From Eucalyptus grandis (taxonomy: Eukaryota; Streptophyta; Magnoliopsida; Myrtales; Myrtaceae): DNA of 64,000 nt. Positions 1 through 10,986 of this stretch are shown piece after piece (position 1 is the first letter of the stretch; each line of letters opens with the position of its first letter). The notes under the pieces are model-generated. The model was not told the origin of the DNA, did not search any database, and saw only the letters and a list, made by a program, of their open reading frames with translations. Location of the stretch: NCBI RefSeq assembly GCF_016545825.1, contig NC_052613.1, forward strand, positions 44,312,112-44,376,111. Direction: 5' to 3'. Position numbers and translations under genes: made by a program.

Positions 1-217
1 TCAAGTTTCTTAGAATATGCAACTCGATTATAATGTCCTTTTTTTCAATAATGTTTTCACAATTCTTCTAATCCAGAGATTTGACAGCTTATCTGTTAGG
101 CCACTAAAATTTTCTCCCATGATAGTCATCTATCAGAGAGATCAACATTAGACTGCATGAACTTTTAACTTCATTCAACTGACGGAGAGCCACAAATGGG
201 CGAGCTTTTCGCTGCAG

Positions 218-556
218 GGAATAATAAGTGAAGAGCAAGTGGATTGCTTCAACATGCCACTGTATCCTGCATCTCTGGCGGAGATTGCGCAGCTAGTCAA
301 AATGGACGGTAGTTTTCACATAGAGAAGATGGAACTGCTTAACACCCAAACGAGGTATGAAGGTGGAGTCCATGCACAAGATATTGTGATGCACCTAAGA
401 GCGGGCTTGGAGGGGATCATCAGCAAACACTTCGGAAGCAAGATCATCGACGAACTCTTTCGACGTCTTGTAGAAAAGACTCAGGATTTCAGCCACCTAC
501 TGGAATCGAGCTACAAGGAAGGGACTCTAATGTTCATTGTTCTCAAACGCCATTGA
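218..556 (+). pseudogene. SABATH methyltransferase, isolated last exon (unit 1)
   Basis: An open exon of 112 codons follows a splice acceptor (CTGCAG at 212-217) and ends in TGA. The protein starts around EEQVDCFNMPLYPAS, contains DGSFHIEKMELL and DELFRRLVEKT, and ends in FIVLKRH. This is the layout of the C-terminal exon of SABATH carboxyl methyltransferases, which use S-adenosylmethionine to methylate salicylate, jasmonate, benzoate or related acids. The SAM-binding N-terminal two thirds are not seen, but this copy touches the window edge, so upstream exons could lie to the left. Unit 3 shows the same exon without them. The frame is open and the substrate cannot be told. It converges on RDR1, with about 610 bp between the stop codons. 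Confidence 0.68.
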
Positions 557-1168
557 TGCATCTTTTGAAGATGACTCTACTGCCCTAAAGTTTGATTAAC
601 TAGAATAAAATCGCTAGTACCTAAATTACTCTGTTATATCTAAATTAAGTGTCCTTTCGTGGTGATTTCAATGTCAGCATTTCCATTTCAATATCAATCG
701 CTTGTTAGAGTCGATGAGTGCCTTAGGGAATGCTTCACTAGAGATTCAAATCCCATTATGCAGTCCTAGAGAGAAACTAAAGAAATGGACAATGAATATC
801 TCAAGAATTCTGGTAAAGAAATCTAGAAGGGGGACAAAGAACTTTCACTTGAAAAAATATGGCGACATGCATGCTGTTTTCATGGAATAGACTAGCACCG
901 ACATTGGATCATTTGCCTCCATAACTACGACACTGAGATAAAAAGTAGTTCCTTATATATATTCACACATAAAAGTAATACACAATAGTACCAAACTTAT
1001 TACACACATATACACAACGGTACCAAACTTATAACAGGTTGACATATGTCATAAGAGCATGTCCGTGGAACTTACATGAGAACTGATGCAAATAATTTGC
1101 CTTCACAAGGAAGACATACATCTAAGATATACTTGAATGCTTCAGAAAATTTAACTCAGAATCTGCAG
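557..1168. other. Convergent 3' spacer, SABATH exon / RDR1 copy 1
   Basis: These ~600 bp lie between the + strand SABATH stop and the - strand RDR1 stop and must hold both 3' untranslated regions. It is AT-rich with no coding potential that I can support. A ~75 bp stretch at about 960-1037 with repeated CAAACTTAT motifs is shared with unit 3 but replaced by a (TA)n run in unit 2. Confidence 0.6.
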
Positions 1169-4100
1169 TCAAATGCTGATGTCTGCCAACTTCTCTACAG
1201 CAGCCCTCTCTCTTTTTATGTGAAGTAGCTTGTCATAAACACACCACGGAAAACTTAAGAAATGATCTTCATGAGCTTCCTCCTTATAGCGGCCCCAGAA
1301 ATCAGGGTGGTAGGTCACATGATACCAAGCTGATGCCTTTGCATAAATATTAACACCTCCAGAAGCTGATCCTGACTCTGTATCATTGAACCATGACCTG
1401 GCTTCCTTTCTCAAGGACCTCGCAGCAGAATTTATACCTTCCAGGTCTCTTCTTTTATCAAAATATTTCAACTTCGTCAGGATATTCCCACTCAGCATTT
1501 CGGCCTCGGTTTTGATGTCATAATAATGCATCAACCTCCTCAATTTGCAATCATACTCAAATTTGTACTGAAAGGCTTCCATGATGTAGTCCTCAAAGCC
1601 TTCTATTTCCATTCTACAATCGTAGGAGCTCAGAGCAACTTCCCTCGTGAAGGAATTTATAGAATTAGTATGTGGTGCAATCCCCTTGACCTCTCTGTAA
1701 AGCTTCCCAATGACATGCTGAGACTCATAGGTGGACTTATCAGACTTTTCCATAAAGTCTGGGTATTCTCTAGCTCGCAGATGACACGGAATTTTAGCAG
1801 GAACACCAGTCTTCGGGAAGTCAACTGCTATGGAAAATAACTCTGCAAGCTCAGTACATGATTTGCTGCACGCCTTCCTTGGATCCTTATCTGCAAACAC
1901 TGTGTGAGAGTTTGCAATAACCCCTAAACTATCATTGACCATGTAATCTGCGAAGTACTCCACGACTTCCTGGATAGTAAAACATTAAGTTGGGTTAGCA
2001 TGAGTTTATCAGTTATCCACTAAGAAGGTATGTATTAGCAGCAGATGCTAACAAATGAAGTTCCTCATGAAACTAATATAGAAATGTCAAATGAGAAAGA
2101 CTTTGCAAGTAAAGTTTGAAGAGACACCCTACGGAACAGAAGGACACATTCTTTAACAGGTCAAAGAACCAGAAGGTTCACATGCTGAGCAACAAGAATT
2201 ACACTATGCTAATAAAACAGAGTAGATGCTCAGATATCTGCTTCGTAACAAACATTGCCAACTAAGTTCCCCAATAAAATGAATTAAGCAATGCCATCCA
2301 TATGATCTAGCTTTCATGTATCTCATTCCTTCATAAACTACAAGGGAATCTAGTGATGTCTGGCACTTGTGCATCTACTGGTTTCCCTGATAGATGACTA
2401 ATGGTTGCACATAGAAACTCTCCATTCAGAAGTACCAGAACATAGCCTATCCCGTGCTACATATTGTACTTTAGGACTACAAATATATTTGAAGAGCCAA
2501 AAAACATGGAATGTCAATGCCAAAGATGACAACTATAGGACATCCAACTGAGATTTTAGCAAAATTTCTGTTCATATTGCTTGTCAAAAGAATATGATAT
2601 ATCTGGGTAAAAGAAAACCACGCTAAATTACCACTGCAACTGTTCTTTAAAAGTCATTGATCTTATTTTTTTTTTGGTAAGTCATTGATCTCATTCAACA
2701 TCCTCATCCAAGATATTTTGCACATAAGCATATCACTCGAACAATATGAATGCAAACTACATCAGCGTGGTCCTCTCAAAGGTAATGTTGACGGGCAAGC
2801 ATGCATGTGCTTTCAGAGATAATAGGTGTAGCTGTCTGTTAGTGGCCAATAAGTACCTCAATGGTGACATCATGATCAAGAGTTACGGTAGGTGCCGGGG
2901 TATAATCCTTGGGTGGACAAAAACAAGGAGGAACCAGATCAGGATCCCAACAAACAAAGTAGATGTCTCCATCTAGATCGCTTCCCGAACATTCATTTGG
3001 ATGAGGCCTGGAGGTTAGTAGCAAAATATCAGAAAATCATATAGATTATGTGTAAATGCTATCTGGTACAGGGCAGGAACTTGCATGAACAAACAGGGAA
3101 ATCTAATCTAGATCCGTTCCATGATTGCTCGTAATTATGAAACTTAACATCTAAAGAAAGTCCGGATAAATCAATCTTTTTGGTATCTATTAAGTAAATA
3201 ACATGAGAGCTACAATGATAATCACAGCTGAAGAAATATGTCAAGTTCTACTTATAGCCAGAGATGCCAGTTGACCAACTAGGGGAAAAAATGGAGTTGA
3301 GAAGTAATGTGATCATGATTTTATCTGCTTACATATGGTTGTCTAGGATGGACAACATGGGTTTGTTCGTACAATATCTTTTGTGCACCCCAGTTACATG
3401 AATGTTTCTATCTATATATATAAATACATGACCAAACAAAGAAAATGTTGATACGTCATTCAGTTCATTCACATGCTTAATACTCTGTCCTTGATAGCCT
3501 TGAAAAAATATTTCTCATAAAAAATTTTGCACATTGTCAACACCACCTTGGTATCTTTATGAGCAAACTAGTGCGCCCTCCACCTTTTTATAAAATAATC
3601 ACAATTACCAAACAAACCCACTAGGTTTTTTCTCCTTTTTTTTTTTGGGGGGGGCAACGGTTGGCTGAGACCGGAGGTTTCAGACAATAAATATTGAAAA
3701 AGAAAAAAACAGAGAGAGATGCGTCCAGACTCAACTACCTAGATTGTTACTCGGTAGGAATGAAGAACAGACACGGTAAAAAAAATGAGTACCAGCAGGC
3801 AGCAGTAAAAGGAAAAAATTTACCTCTTTCCTTTCTGAGGAAAAACAATGCAATCAACCATATGGTGCAGAGATGGAATATCAACAGCCTTTAAGACACG
3901 GACATCTCCAGGATGCAAGCAAGGGTTTTTCGCAACCACCAACTCTCCCTGAAAGATAAAGGTGTCGAGCGGGGACTCACTTCTGCTCGACTTTAGCATG
4001 GTTTTGCTTCCAAACTGCAAATTTCCGACCCTAGAGAGTTGTACAAACACCTGACCATATTCCAAAGTCTTTGTTTCATCCAAACATCCCATCATTGATC

Positions 4101-6550
4101 TTCCATTTGGCACAAAGATCCTTGCTTTGGTACGCAAGTCAAGCAACTTCGATGCACAGAATGTTCGAAGCATCATTGATAGAAAGGGTTCCACATCTGG
4201 CTCATAACCACAGATAAGCATTTCTAGAAGAACCTTTGTATTCTCTCCAGGAGACATAAGCTCCAGCGCACGCTGCGCCACCAGAGGATCCTTTAAAATA
4301 GCATCCAATTGACATAGCGCCTCTCTTTGCTTCCTTTCAAAAATATGATCCTCGACTCCAAGAGTAGACAAAAGAGTAATAATCTGTCGATTAAGAAAGC
4401 AAGGCTGATACCTGCTCCACGCTAAAACATCTAGTTTCGTATTTGATGATTCGTATTTGAGCATGCTGCCTCTTAATGATAATTTCTTTGATGAAGTTGG
4501 ATCCACTGCCACAACACCTTTGAACCCACCATATCGAATCTGAAATGCAGATGGGGTTGAAATTGTAAGACCGCATTTTCTAGCCACTTCCAGAGCAAAT
4601 TGGCGAGATAGTTTCCCAATACCATCAGAGAAAACATATTTAACTCCACCATTTATAATTTCCACATCCGGTATCCTTTCAACTTCATCTTTCCTGACAT
4701 TAAGAGTTTCCGTTGACGAACTAAAGGACTGACCAAGTCTGGCAGCATATTTTGCCACATTTCGTATCTTACGAAAATCCCCCATCCACTCTCTTATATC
4801 TGCCGCAGTAAGCCCTTCCCTGGAAGCAAACATCCAAAGAGAACTATCCCGTAATTGACTTGATGAAAAGGCAAGAAACTCAAACCTCTTATCACCAATA
4901 AGAATTCCATCTCTCAATGTTGAGACTATCCTCTTATAAATTCCACTTCGCCTTTCTTCACTTGCAGAGTTACGTGGAGACAAATCTGTTGAATAAATTT
5001 TGTCAAGCTCCTCATCAACAAAAGAAACACGGAGAAAATTATCGATATCTCCAGGATAGTTACGCAGCACCCGATTTGAAACATTCACTTCTGGACCACA
5101 GAGATACATCTTAGAAGGAGTTACTTGAGCCCTACGCACATACACCAACCCGTCATCTAGAGAAAGAGTGCCAGCTGTAGGTTTACGGTCAGAACCCAGA
5201 TACCGCCGATATTGATCCTCGAGCCAAGTTACAGGATGGTAACAACAATCTTTTAGACGACCCAGTTTTTCCAAAGCATGTTCTATGCAATCAACATTCA
5301 TGTCCATTCTTCTCGGATCAACCAGCCGGAAAAAATTTTGATCCAGAACAGGCCATGGTAGATACCCATGCTGAACCAAGGAACAGACCTTGAACAAGAT
5401 TCCATATGGCAATGCAACTCCAGCAGGTGGAAGCACAACAGGTACAAGATCTGAATGATAAGTACAAGGAGGGGCACTTTTCAGGGTGAACCACCTACTC
5501 TGTTCTTTGTAGTGATTGAGATACTTATCAAAATCAGGAAGCTGATGATGATGCTGAAGTTCCAAACACAAAGAGGAAGATTGGCCAATACAGAAAGATG
5601 GGGTAAAATCAACTTCCCTAACCCATTGGTCATCAGCAGCTGCCATAAAATATTTGAGAGAGGAGGAATCTTTTTCGTGGATCCGAGGGGCACCTAGTAA
5701 CTGGTGAAATAAGACCACAGAAAGGAAAAAAAAAAGATTTAGTAGTGTCCAGCTTGACGGGTACATAAAACCATTGTGCTATTACAGAGGAAAATTGCTG
5801 CTCTACCAATAATATACGAATGGGGGAACTTCATAAATCAAACATCTTAGAAAGAGTATCACCCTTAGAGAAGTAAAACAGCAGCTCTTTTATATATTGT
5901 GAATCACTACAACCTGCCCTGTTTAGGCCCTCCTACCGCATACAATTCATCAACATATCCAATACCGATAAGAACATAGCAATTCGATGTTATGGCTTAA
6001 AAACTTCAAGCATTAAGTTGAAGCATCAAACCTGAATGACTAGATACTTCAGAGTTGAACCACATGGTTGGTGCAGCTGAATCTGCCAAATATTCTCATA
6101 GGAGAGCTCAAGCTTGTAGCCCACAAAATTATAGGTTAAAAAGAAGAACAATTTTCTCATGCCAAATCCAAATTTTACGGAGGCATTTGGGCTCTCCCAC
6201 AAGGCAGTGAACGTATCCTCAGAAGTCTGACATCCAAAATGCAAAGTCACATTATCCAGGGAGTGCTGAAAGACCTTGGGATTTGGAACAATATCAGAAT
6301 CTCGTTCCATTGCCTTTATATATGAATCACCATACCAGAGATTCCTACTATTAGCGAGAGCAATAATATCTTCACCATCACATTTATCAGTAAATTGAAC
6401 ATGGGCACATGTTCTTCGCTCTTTAACTCTTGGTTTCTGAACTTCCACTGCATAAACAGTCATCTTGCCAGTATATTGCTCCAGAAAATCCTTGACTGCT
6501 TTTGCACTAATTGGTGAGTAGAACCCGTACAACTGAATAGTCCTACCCAT
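1169..6550 (-). CDS. RDR1: RNA-dependent RNA polymerase 1 (RDR1), copy 1, intact
   Basis: This is a cellular RNA-dependent RNA polymerase that copies single-stranded RNA into dsRNA for Dicer-like enzymes. RDR1 acts in salicylate-induced antiviral silencing. There are four coding exons on the minus strand: 6032-6550, 3824-5700, 2857-3007 and 1169-1969, all with GT-AG introns and consistent phase, giving 1115 aa (Arabidopsis RDR1 is about 1107). The start is [10 protein letters not shown]; residues 1-100 form the RRM-like N-terminus. [12 protein letters not shown] lies at about 375-386, SDGIGK at 531-536 and RYGGFKG at 562-568. The catalytic DLDGD at 809-813 (bases 2965-2979, exon 3) is intact. 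No internal stops are seen. An acceptor (TTGCAG, 6570-6575) just upstream of the ATG implies a 5' UTR intron. The SEC14 remnant lies upstream on the same strand. Confidence 0.93.
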
Positions 6551-7209
6551 GCTATCTCAAAGACTCTAACTGCAATTGAAAAAAATAAAAATAAATAAAC
6601 ACATAAAAAAGAATGAAGTTGAAGACATAACATGGATATTGCCTCCGCGCAATGCTCATAAAGAATGACAGATTGGGTTCCACATAACCAAAACTAAAGA
6701 GTCAAACTACGCAATCTCAATTCTTACTCTTTAACTATCTGCAAGTACATCTAGGCACATTTTCAAGAACAAAGACTAGACATGATCAAAAGCGCCTATT
6801 CGCAACTCATCAACTAGCAAACACCTCATAACTACGCGGGAACTCGACAGCGGCTAAGTCTCATATACGATTGCATGACCAAATTACACGCTCGGCAGGA
6901 TGTGATTCATATCCTCAAGATCACCGAGACAAGTACAACAACACAAGCACGTTGATCCGCTTCCTCCTAACGAGTTCAACGATCCATGTCCAAAACAAAC
7001 GCGAAAGGGGTTCTTAATCCAACACTTGTCTATTTCAAACGACGTGCGCAGTCAAAGCATATGTGTTCTCTGACTCATCACTAGCACCTAGCTCCGCCTC
7101 TCCCTCACCGGAACAACCCGACCCCCCCAGGCGGCCACATCTTCCACCGAATTACGAAACGTAAGAACATCCTAGCAAGCAGGACAGCCGGAAGAGGCTT
7201 TTGAAACAT

Positions 7210-7461
7210 CTACGACGGATTGGAGTAAGAAGACTCCGCTCGAGAAGGCGGGAAATGATGATCGCAGAGATGAACAATCCGAAAGTTCGAAATCCAAGCC
7301 GACAGAGCGAGTGTCGCGATCATAGAAGTCGCATTCTTACGTGGAATCGGCATTCGCAGCCGATGCGCCGGCCGCCGCCGCCGCGGCCTGAAGCAACGGG
7401 CCCGCGGTTTGCACCGGACGTGGCGGTCCATCTCCGGAGGCTCCGTCGTGGCAAAAGCCAT
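7210..7461 (-). other. Possible upstream ORF in RDR1 copy 1 leader
   Basis: An 83-codon open frame beginning MAFATTEPPEMDRHV lies between the likely transcription start and the RDR1 ATG. It is basic and arginine-rich (encoded by CGG/CCG repeats) and resembles no family I know. The frame is kept in unit 2 despite a 6-bp change in the trinucleotide run, and is cut to 57 codons in unit 3. It may act as a translation-limiting uORF if the leader is transcribed as inferred. It may equally be chance openness of GC-rich leader DNA. Confidence 0.35.
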
Positions 7462-7710
7462 GACAGAAGGAGGAGGAGGAGGAGAGAGAGAGAGAGAGAT
7501 TTGACTACTGTCAACGCCGGAGTCAGCATATAAAGAAGGACAGTCGCGCTGAGCAGTCGCCGGCGCGTCAGCTCACGCGCCTCCGTGAATTTTATTTTAC
7601 TTTCTATGTTTTTACAATTTACAAAGTATTGATGCTAGTAAATTTTTAAATCGTTACTTCCTAATGTCGACTTGGCCATGACGTGTCCCCCGACGGACGT
7701 TGAGTCAGCA
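7462..7710 (-). promoter_or_regulatory. RDR1 copy 1 core promoter and GAGA-type leader
   Basis: On the minus strand a TATA-like TTTATATG (7527-7534) is followed by a long pyrimidine run (CT then CTC repeats, 7469-7499), as in many plant 5' leaders. TTGAC W-box cores occur at 7501-7505 (+) and 7510-7514 (-). Upstream there is a TGAGTCA-type motif near 7700 and TGACGTG at 7679-7685, an as-1/TGA-factor core. These elements recur in units 2 and 3. W-box and TGA sites fit the known salicylate induction of RDR1. The transcription start itself is inferred. Confidence 0.5.
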
Positions 7711-10700
7711 AATAAAAGGGGAAAAAATGAAAATCATAAAAATGAATTTTAGAAAAAAAAAAATTAGAATCACGGGAACAACTTTATTCACGAATTCAAA
7801 CCTTTTGGAGGATCCGACCAAGAAAAAAACCTTTTGGAGGAATAAAGAATTTATTTCTCAACTCCAAATTCAAAAATCACCAAATAATCACAAGCTATTC
7901 TCTCCAAAAAAAAAAAAAAAAAAATCACAAGCTAACTATTGAATTCAACCCAAAAAAAAAAAATATAAACAGCATGAAGAAAAAAAGCTCGAATGAACAA
8001 GCAAACATTCAAAAGTTAAAACCCCACAAAAATGATTGAATTCATCAATCTACCAAAATAAAGTCACATGTCAATGAAACCGGTCCGACTTATTTTTACA
8101 TAGGCTAAAATTCGAACTAAAAAATGAGAAGCAAAGGTCAAACATATTTGAAAAAGGAAATACTCCAAGGAAAGGACAGAGGAGATCAAAAATGCTTCTC
8201 TTCAATTCCCGTTGATCATTGAATTCACAATGGGTTCACACTAGATTCGACATTAAACAAACATAGCCTTATGCAAAGATTAATTTCAAACCTATCATTC
8301 TCCATCTTATCATAGTTGTTTTCGCATACACTATTAATTAAACTAGCTTTGACGCAACTAAAGTGTAAAGGACCTATAGAATGGAATGAATGAAATCCTA
8401 AGCAAATAACATCGCAGTGATAGGATTTCAAACCACGACATCCGTACAAGGTAATTGGAAAAAAACAAACAGAAAAGAACACAGAAAACAAGAGCATACG
8501 AGAGAATTCAATTAGTACATACTCATGCAACGGGCAAAGACTCTTTCGAGAATAATGATGGTGGTGGTGGATCGAACATAACAAGATCATACACCTCCCA
8601 AACATTGCATCACTAATCATCATAGAACTCGCGCATGTTCGAAAAAGAAACGTGATCCAAATGAGAAGACAGACTGAGAGAGAGAGATGATCCAATGATG
8701 TGGGAGTGAGTGCATGAATGGACAGAGAAAGATCGGGGACTCACCCGGACGGAGAATTGACAGAGGTGCGCCAAAATGCTGAATTGCTGAAGGTAGAGAG
8801 CGTTGTGTGGAAGTGCAAGAAGCGGGACCTATTATTTATAGCTCTGGAAAAGACCGGTGAAAACATAGGAAAGCCTTGTCTGTCAAGTGTGTCAACAGTA
8901 CTAGTCAACCATCCCTCAGAAGTTCCTCTCTTTCCCCTGATTAAAAATCCCCCACCTTGAGAAGTTCTTCTCTCTCCCTCCCTGATAAGATGCCACCTTC
9001 AGAAGTCTTTCCCTCTCTCTTCCCACGGGCTGTGATTCAGTCCATCGCACGAGCTTCCAGTCCTGCTGTGTCCACTTTTGTGTACGGTATGTGCTGCGGA
9101 AAAACATGTAGGAGAATGAGATGATTTTGAAGACGGAGAGATAATTGAAATGTCTGCACATACATTCGAACCTACAACAGATTCTGAATGCACTCGAACA
9201 TATACAGAGGACAATCACTTATAAGTTAATCAGTGTGGGCAAACTTGAAACATTTTCTAGTGACTTGGTTAACAACACGAGATTTCTTATTTTAGATCTC
9301 AATTTTTATTGGGCTATTAGCAAAGGAAGACAATACAAATGGAGGGATTACAGATGACTGTATAAGTCTATTTTCCGTATCTTTTACATTCATACTGTCT
9401 TGCTTATTTTATGTACATACAAAGTTTTTCATTTATCACTGCTCCTATACCTCAATCTCCACCATCTACACACTGTGACAACCACGAGAAAGCTCAAAAG
9501 GTCAGGTCAACCAATTCACCCCCTCTAAGCCCATCCGAGGATTGCCATTGGCGGGCTTTCTCATCTGGTCAAACCTCTGAAAGATGCAGGATTTTCATAG
9601 TGGATCTGATCACAGAACAATCTAGAACATGGCTCGAAAACATGCCCTTTTAGTTCACGGTGGGGAAGCTAAAACAAAAGGAGGGAATAATTAGCGTGAC
9701 CCACATGACTTGGGTATACTCTTATCTTCTCTCTTTTTTTAATCCGGGTATGCTTTGTTTATTAATTCCCTTATAGGAGAAATCGAACCATCACTACCAT
9801 GGCAAGTAGGAGCAACTGAAGAAGGCAGCTACCTCATCCGGTGAAAAGAAAGCTTATGTCCTTCGGTATAATAATTCATATTACTCCATAATAGAGGCAT
9901 TTACATAACTTAACTCCCACCCCCCATATAAGATCTAGGAATTTTCGTCACTTGACAAAGATTGATATGATCAATCGAGATCCTAATGTTTAACATGATG
10001 GAGTTAAGCTCAAATATGACTAAATTTGAAGTTAGGATCCTCCCCGACACGCTAATTATCAAGCTCAGGATGCAAATGGACAGTGTAAAGAGATGGTATG
10101 TACTGCTAAAGTATAAAAGAGGTAATTTATGTCCCTCGGATTATTTATACTTATCCCAATCGGATAAAATATATTACAAAATGGAGGATATTGAGATTTA
10201 CACTAAAATCACTTATATAGAAACGTGTAATGTACGCATGATTTAAATTCTTTAACAATTTAATATTAAGTTAACCCAGTCGAATAGGCTAGATTGGTCA
10301 CATCATGAACCACCCCTTAGTGGGCAAGACAAATGATTGGTTTGCTTTTCTGGGACATGATCCGAACGGGACCCAGTTAATCCCCTTGACAAGGTGCTTG
10401 AAGCACATAATTCCGAATGCACCTTTCCCTCTTCTGCACGTCCTTGTTCACTTATTCTCTTTTCCCTCCTTTTCCATCCTCACTTTCTTCATCGCTAAAC
10501 TGCTAATCCTTGAAATACAAGCACTCCATACCTAGAAAGCAAGTAGCACAAATTAGCACTACATGGACAGTAACGATTATCTGGGTAGTTGGCACTTGGC
10601 CTTGTCCATTCTTGTACTAAAGCGAGGGCTAGGATTCGAGGTTTCTCGTTGAGCGCAAATTGTTTACTCTGTTGATATATCTCGATATTTGGTTCGCTAA

Positions 10701-10980
10701 CATTTGCTTGGCCTGCTCGATGAACTATGTGGGTTTTGAAAGCACGTACTTCCTTAACAAGTGATTGATACTCAAAATCAACAGCAACCTTAGTTACGCA
10801 TATAAAGTTGCCCAGCAAGTTAATACATACATGATACGTACATAACAGGTCGTTGAAAATGGTATAAATACATTACGAGTACATACGAGGAAACTGATGC
10901 CGAGATTGCAGCTGCTCTTTTTATTCTCTTTTTGAACTTCCCCTTTTTAACCAAGAAATGAAGATTTTTTTATCCAGTCA
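7711..10980. other. Spacer between RDR1 and SEC14 remnant, unit 1
   Basis: About 3.3 kb without a supportable protein gene. It holds A-rich tracts (7740-8000), an orphan TATA/first-exon-like segment (8700-8845), and a block at about 9290-10100 that is repeated not only in units 2 and 3 but also, degenerate, at 37.0-37.4 and 40.28-40.76 kb. It ends in the 3' flank of the SEC14-like gene. Short open frames here are not kept across the three units. Confidence 0.6.
8700..8845 (-). promoter_or_regulatory. Orphan TATA box and first-exon-like segment (unit 1)
   Basis: Minus strand: a TATAAATA (8833-8840) is followed about 100 bp downstream by a good donor-like GTCCGG/GTGAGT near 8745, looking like a short noncoding first exon. 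No downstream coding exon is recognised before the RDR1 promoter. It could be a noncoding RNA or a leftover promoter. In units 2 and 3 the same site reads TGTAAATA and TCTAAATA, so only unit 1 keeps a canonical TATA. Confidence 0.35.
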
Positions 10981-10986
10981 CTAAAA

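Noticed and set aside
1526..1840. + strand 104-codon frame over RDR1 exon 4 (and its copies)
   Set aside because: It is the antisense shadow of a well-supported RDR1 exon.
8225..8960. Opposed frames (MDHLSLSVCLL... and MDRERSGTHPDG...) in the spacer
   Set aside because: The frames and lengths vary between units, with no domain or splice logic. The region looks like promoter and noncoding leader DNA.
9411..9653. + strand frame ending RTWLENMPF present in all units
   Set aside because: The start and length differ per unit, and in the fourth copy at 37.1 kb it is broken. It is shared through duplication, not selection.
10495..10818. 107-codon minus-strand frame downstream of SEC14 copy 1, also open in unit 2
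   Set aside because: It lies in the 3' flank, resembles no family, and unit 3 has a stop in the middle (CGA to TGA-type change), so conservation reflects recent duplication only.
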